A DNA stretch of 64,000 nucleotides from assembly GCF_910592395.1 (NCBI RefSeq), contig NC_088320.1, positions 11,842,501 to 11,906,500 of the forward strand, given 5' to 3'. The stretch's first letter is position 1, and every line of letters begins with the position of its first letter. This DNA is from Lineus longissimus (lineage: Eukaryota; Nemertea; Pilidiophora; Heteronemertea; Lineidae). Below are positions 62,957-64,000 of the stretch, piece after piece. The notes beneath the pieces are model-generated. The model did not search any database. It was not told the origin of the DNA and saw nothing but the letters and a program-made list of their open reading frames with translations. The translations under genes and the position numbers were made by a program.

Positions 62957-63404
62957 AAACCCCATTCTCGTTCTTATGCACGGCGTACATTCAAATGAGG
63001 AACAAAATGTACAGCTACACTTCAATTTTGAGAATGAATTACAGCGTCTGATGATAACTTCGACTCGCCTGAACTGGTAAACATTTCACAGTGAAAAATT
63101 CCGTGTAACAGCACAATACTATTTTGAATATCTATGCCTTAGGCGTATATAATAAAGTCGAAGACTGCAATGTTTTCATTGCAGCCATATCATGAACCGA
63201 TCCTATTTTGGAATTGCAAAATTTACTTTAAAAATGCAGATGGAATATCACTATGAAAACGTTAGTCGATTAACTGAATATCTTAATAGATAACTGTAAT
63301 CAATCCTCGGAGGTGAAGTCGGAACTGCGGAAACATCTTAAAACGGTATGAGAAAATCGATACCCTAATATCTGCGCTCTGTTACTTATTACATATATTT
63401 ATTG
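62957..63404. other. About 0.45 kb segment only in block 2
   Basis: Block 1 joins 'atcgctgttt' to 'gtatatttgaaaaag' at 44,520. I see neither inverted ends nor a gene in the extra block 2 segment. Confidence 0.55.
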
Positions 63405-64000
63405 TATATTTGAAAAAGTATACAATGAATATTTGCAATTTTCCATCAGTATCAAATTGTTCAAACCTCGAAATTTATCGACTTATATATCTGATATCAA
63501 TCTTTTCAGTTTCACTGTTTTAGGGTGTTTCCGCCTTGTTACCCCAGATTCCGCAGTTTTCGCAGATTCCGCTGAATAGCCATGGCCGTCAGGATGGGAT
63601 GCGGAGCGGAGCGCAACCTCTTTAATTTACGGGGGAATCCAAAACAGGCATTATACGTTGATAATGGATTGATATAATCAAGATGCGTGCATTACTTATC
63701 ACGCGTGTCTAATCAAGAGAGGAGCAGCCTTCCATCTCCAACATGTCATGTATTCACTTTAAAATTTGAACATACTCTAAAACCCCGAATACAAGGAATG
63801 ATGCTCCGCCCCCAATCGCTACATTGGTTTTGAATGGGAATTGACAAATAAGTATTATTCTCTTATCAATGGCATGGGCCATGGAGTCGCATGTGTTATA
63901 ATCACGCTCTGATCTTGGCTGACATTGACAGTGAAACGAAATCAACATCACTGGTTATAGTAGGCCCATTCTTCTAATAAAAGAGACACATTGTGTCGTT

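Larger units (their letters stand above)
45284..64000. repeat. Block 2 of a large duplication
   Basis: This is the second collinear copy, cut off by the window end. It lacks the Polinton and keeps the empty target site at 49,448-49,453. Segments found only here include the foldback element 53,885-55,222, a CCGGT-type MITE at 58,719-58,878, extra LINE sequence at about 57,650-57,830 and 58,000-58,200, and about 62,957-63,404. Each block therefore has its own insertions as well as losses, which fits two long-separated haplotypes or paralogous copies. Confidence 0.9.

Overview
The window is animal nuclear DNA, probably from a highly polymorphic invertebrate. The grounds are a spliced secreted-protein exon with a consensus donor, LINE, Harbinger, LTR and Polinton elements, many MITEs and microsatellites. 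I cannot name the species. Two large blocks are homologous. Block 1 (about 1-45,283) and block 2 (45,284-64,000) are collinear copies that are mostly a few percent different and also differ by many transposon insertions. This could be a real tandem duplication, or two haplotypes of one locus joined end to end in the assembly.

The dominant feature is a 23,467 bp Polinton/Maverick, a virus-like self-synthesising DNA transposon, at 4,694-28,160. It has 211 bp terminal inverted repeats, AG...CT ends and a 6 bp target duplication (catata). It interrupts the signal-peptide exon of a minus-strand host gene. Block 2 carries the same site empty at 49,448-49,453. Left to right the element encodes: major capsid protein, a small hydrophobic protein, a minor capsid (penton-like) protein, a membrane protein, an A32/FtsK-type packaging ATPase, a chromodomain integrase, an HNH nuclease, two further proteins, protein-primed DNA polymerase B, a second jelly-roll-like protein, a membrane protein, a Gln/Asn-rich protein, a probable VLTF3-like late transcription factor, a coiled-coil membrane protein and a 490-codon conserved protein. 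I see no adenain-type protease. The copy is decaying: there are five or six frameshifts or stops in capsid, integrase and accessory genes, but the polymerase and ATPase frames are open. An LTR retrotransposon with two identical 200 bp LTRs (6,948-11,236) sits inside the capsid gene, so three genetic levels are nested: host exon, Polinton, retroelement.

Two signals in the Polinton stand out. First, about 29 copies of a roughly 27-30 bp double-hairpin unit are scattered in both orientations between 12.5 and 26.7 kb, mostly inside open reading frames. Eight lie in frame within the polymerase. Stem changes are compensatory and the variants used never create a stop in the frame they occupy. Second, ten genes start at the hexamer TAAATG, the poxvirus late-promoter/initiator motif, in an element that also seems to carry a VLTF3-like factor.

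The rest is host intergenic DNA with many insertion polymorphisms between the blocks: a Harbinger remnant, a TTAA-flanked MITE, CCGGT-targeting MITEs, a 1.3 kb foldback element, LINE fragments and a TIR element with repeated internal motifs.
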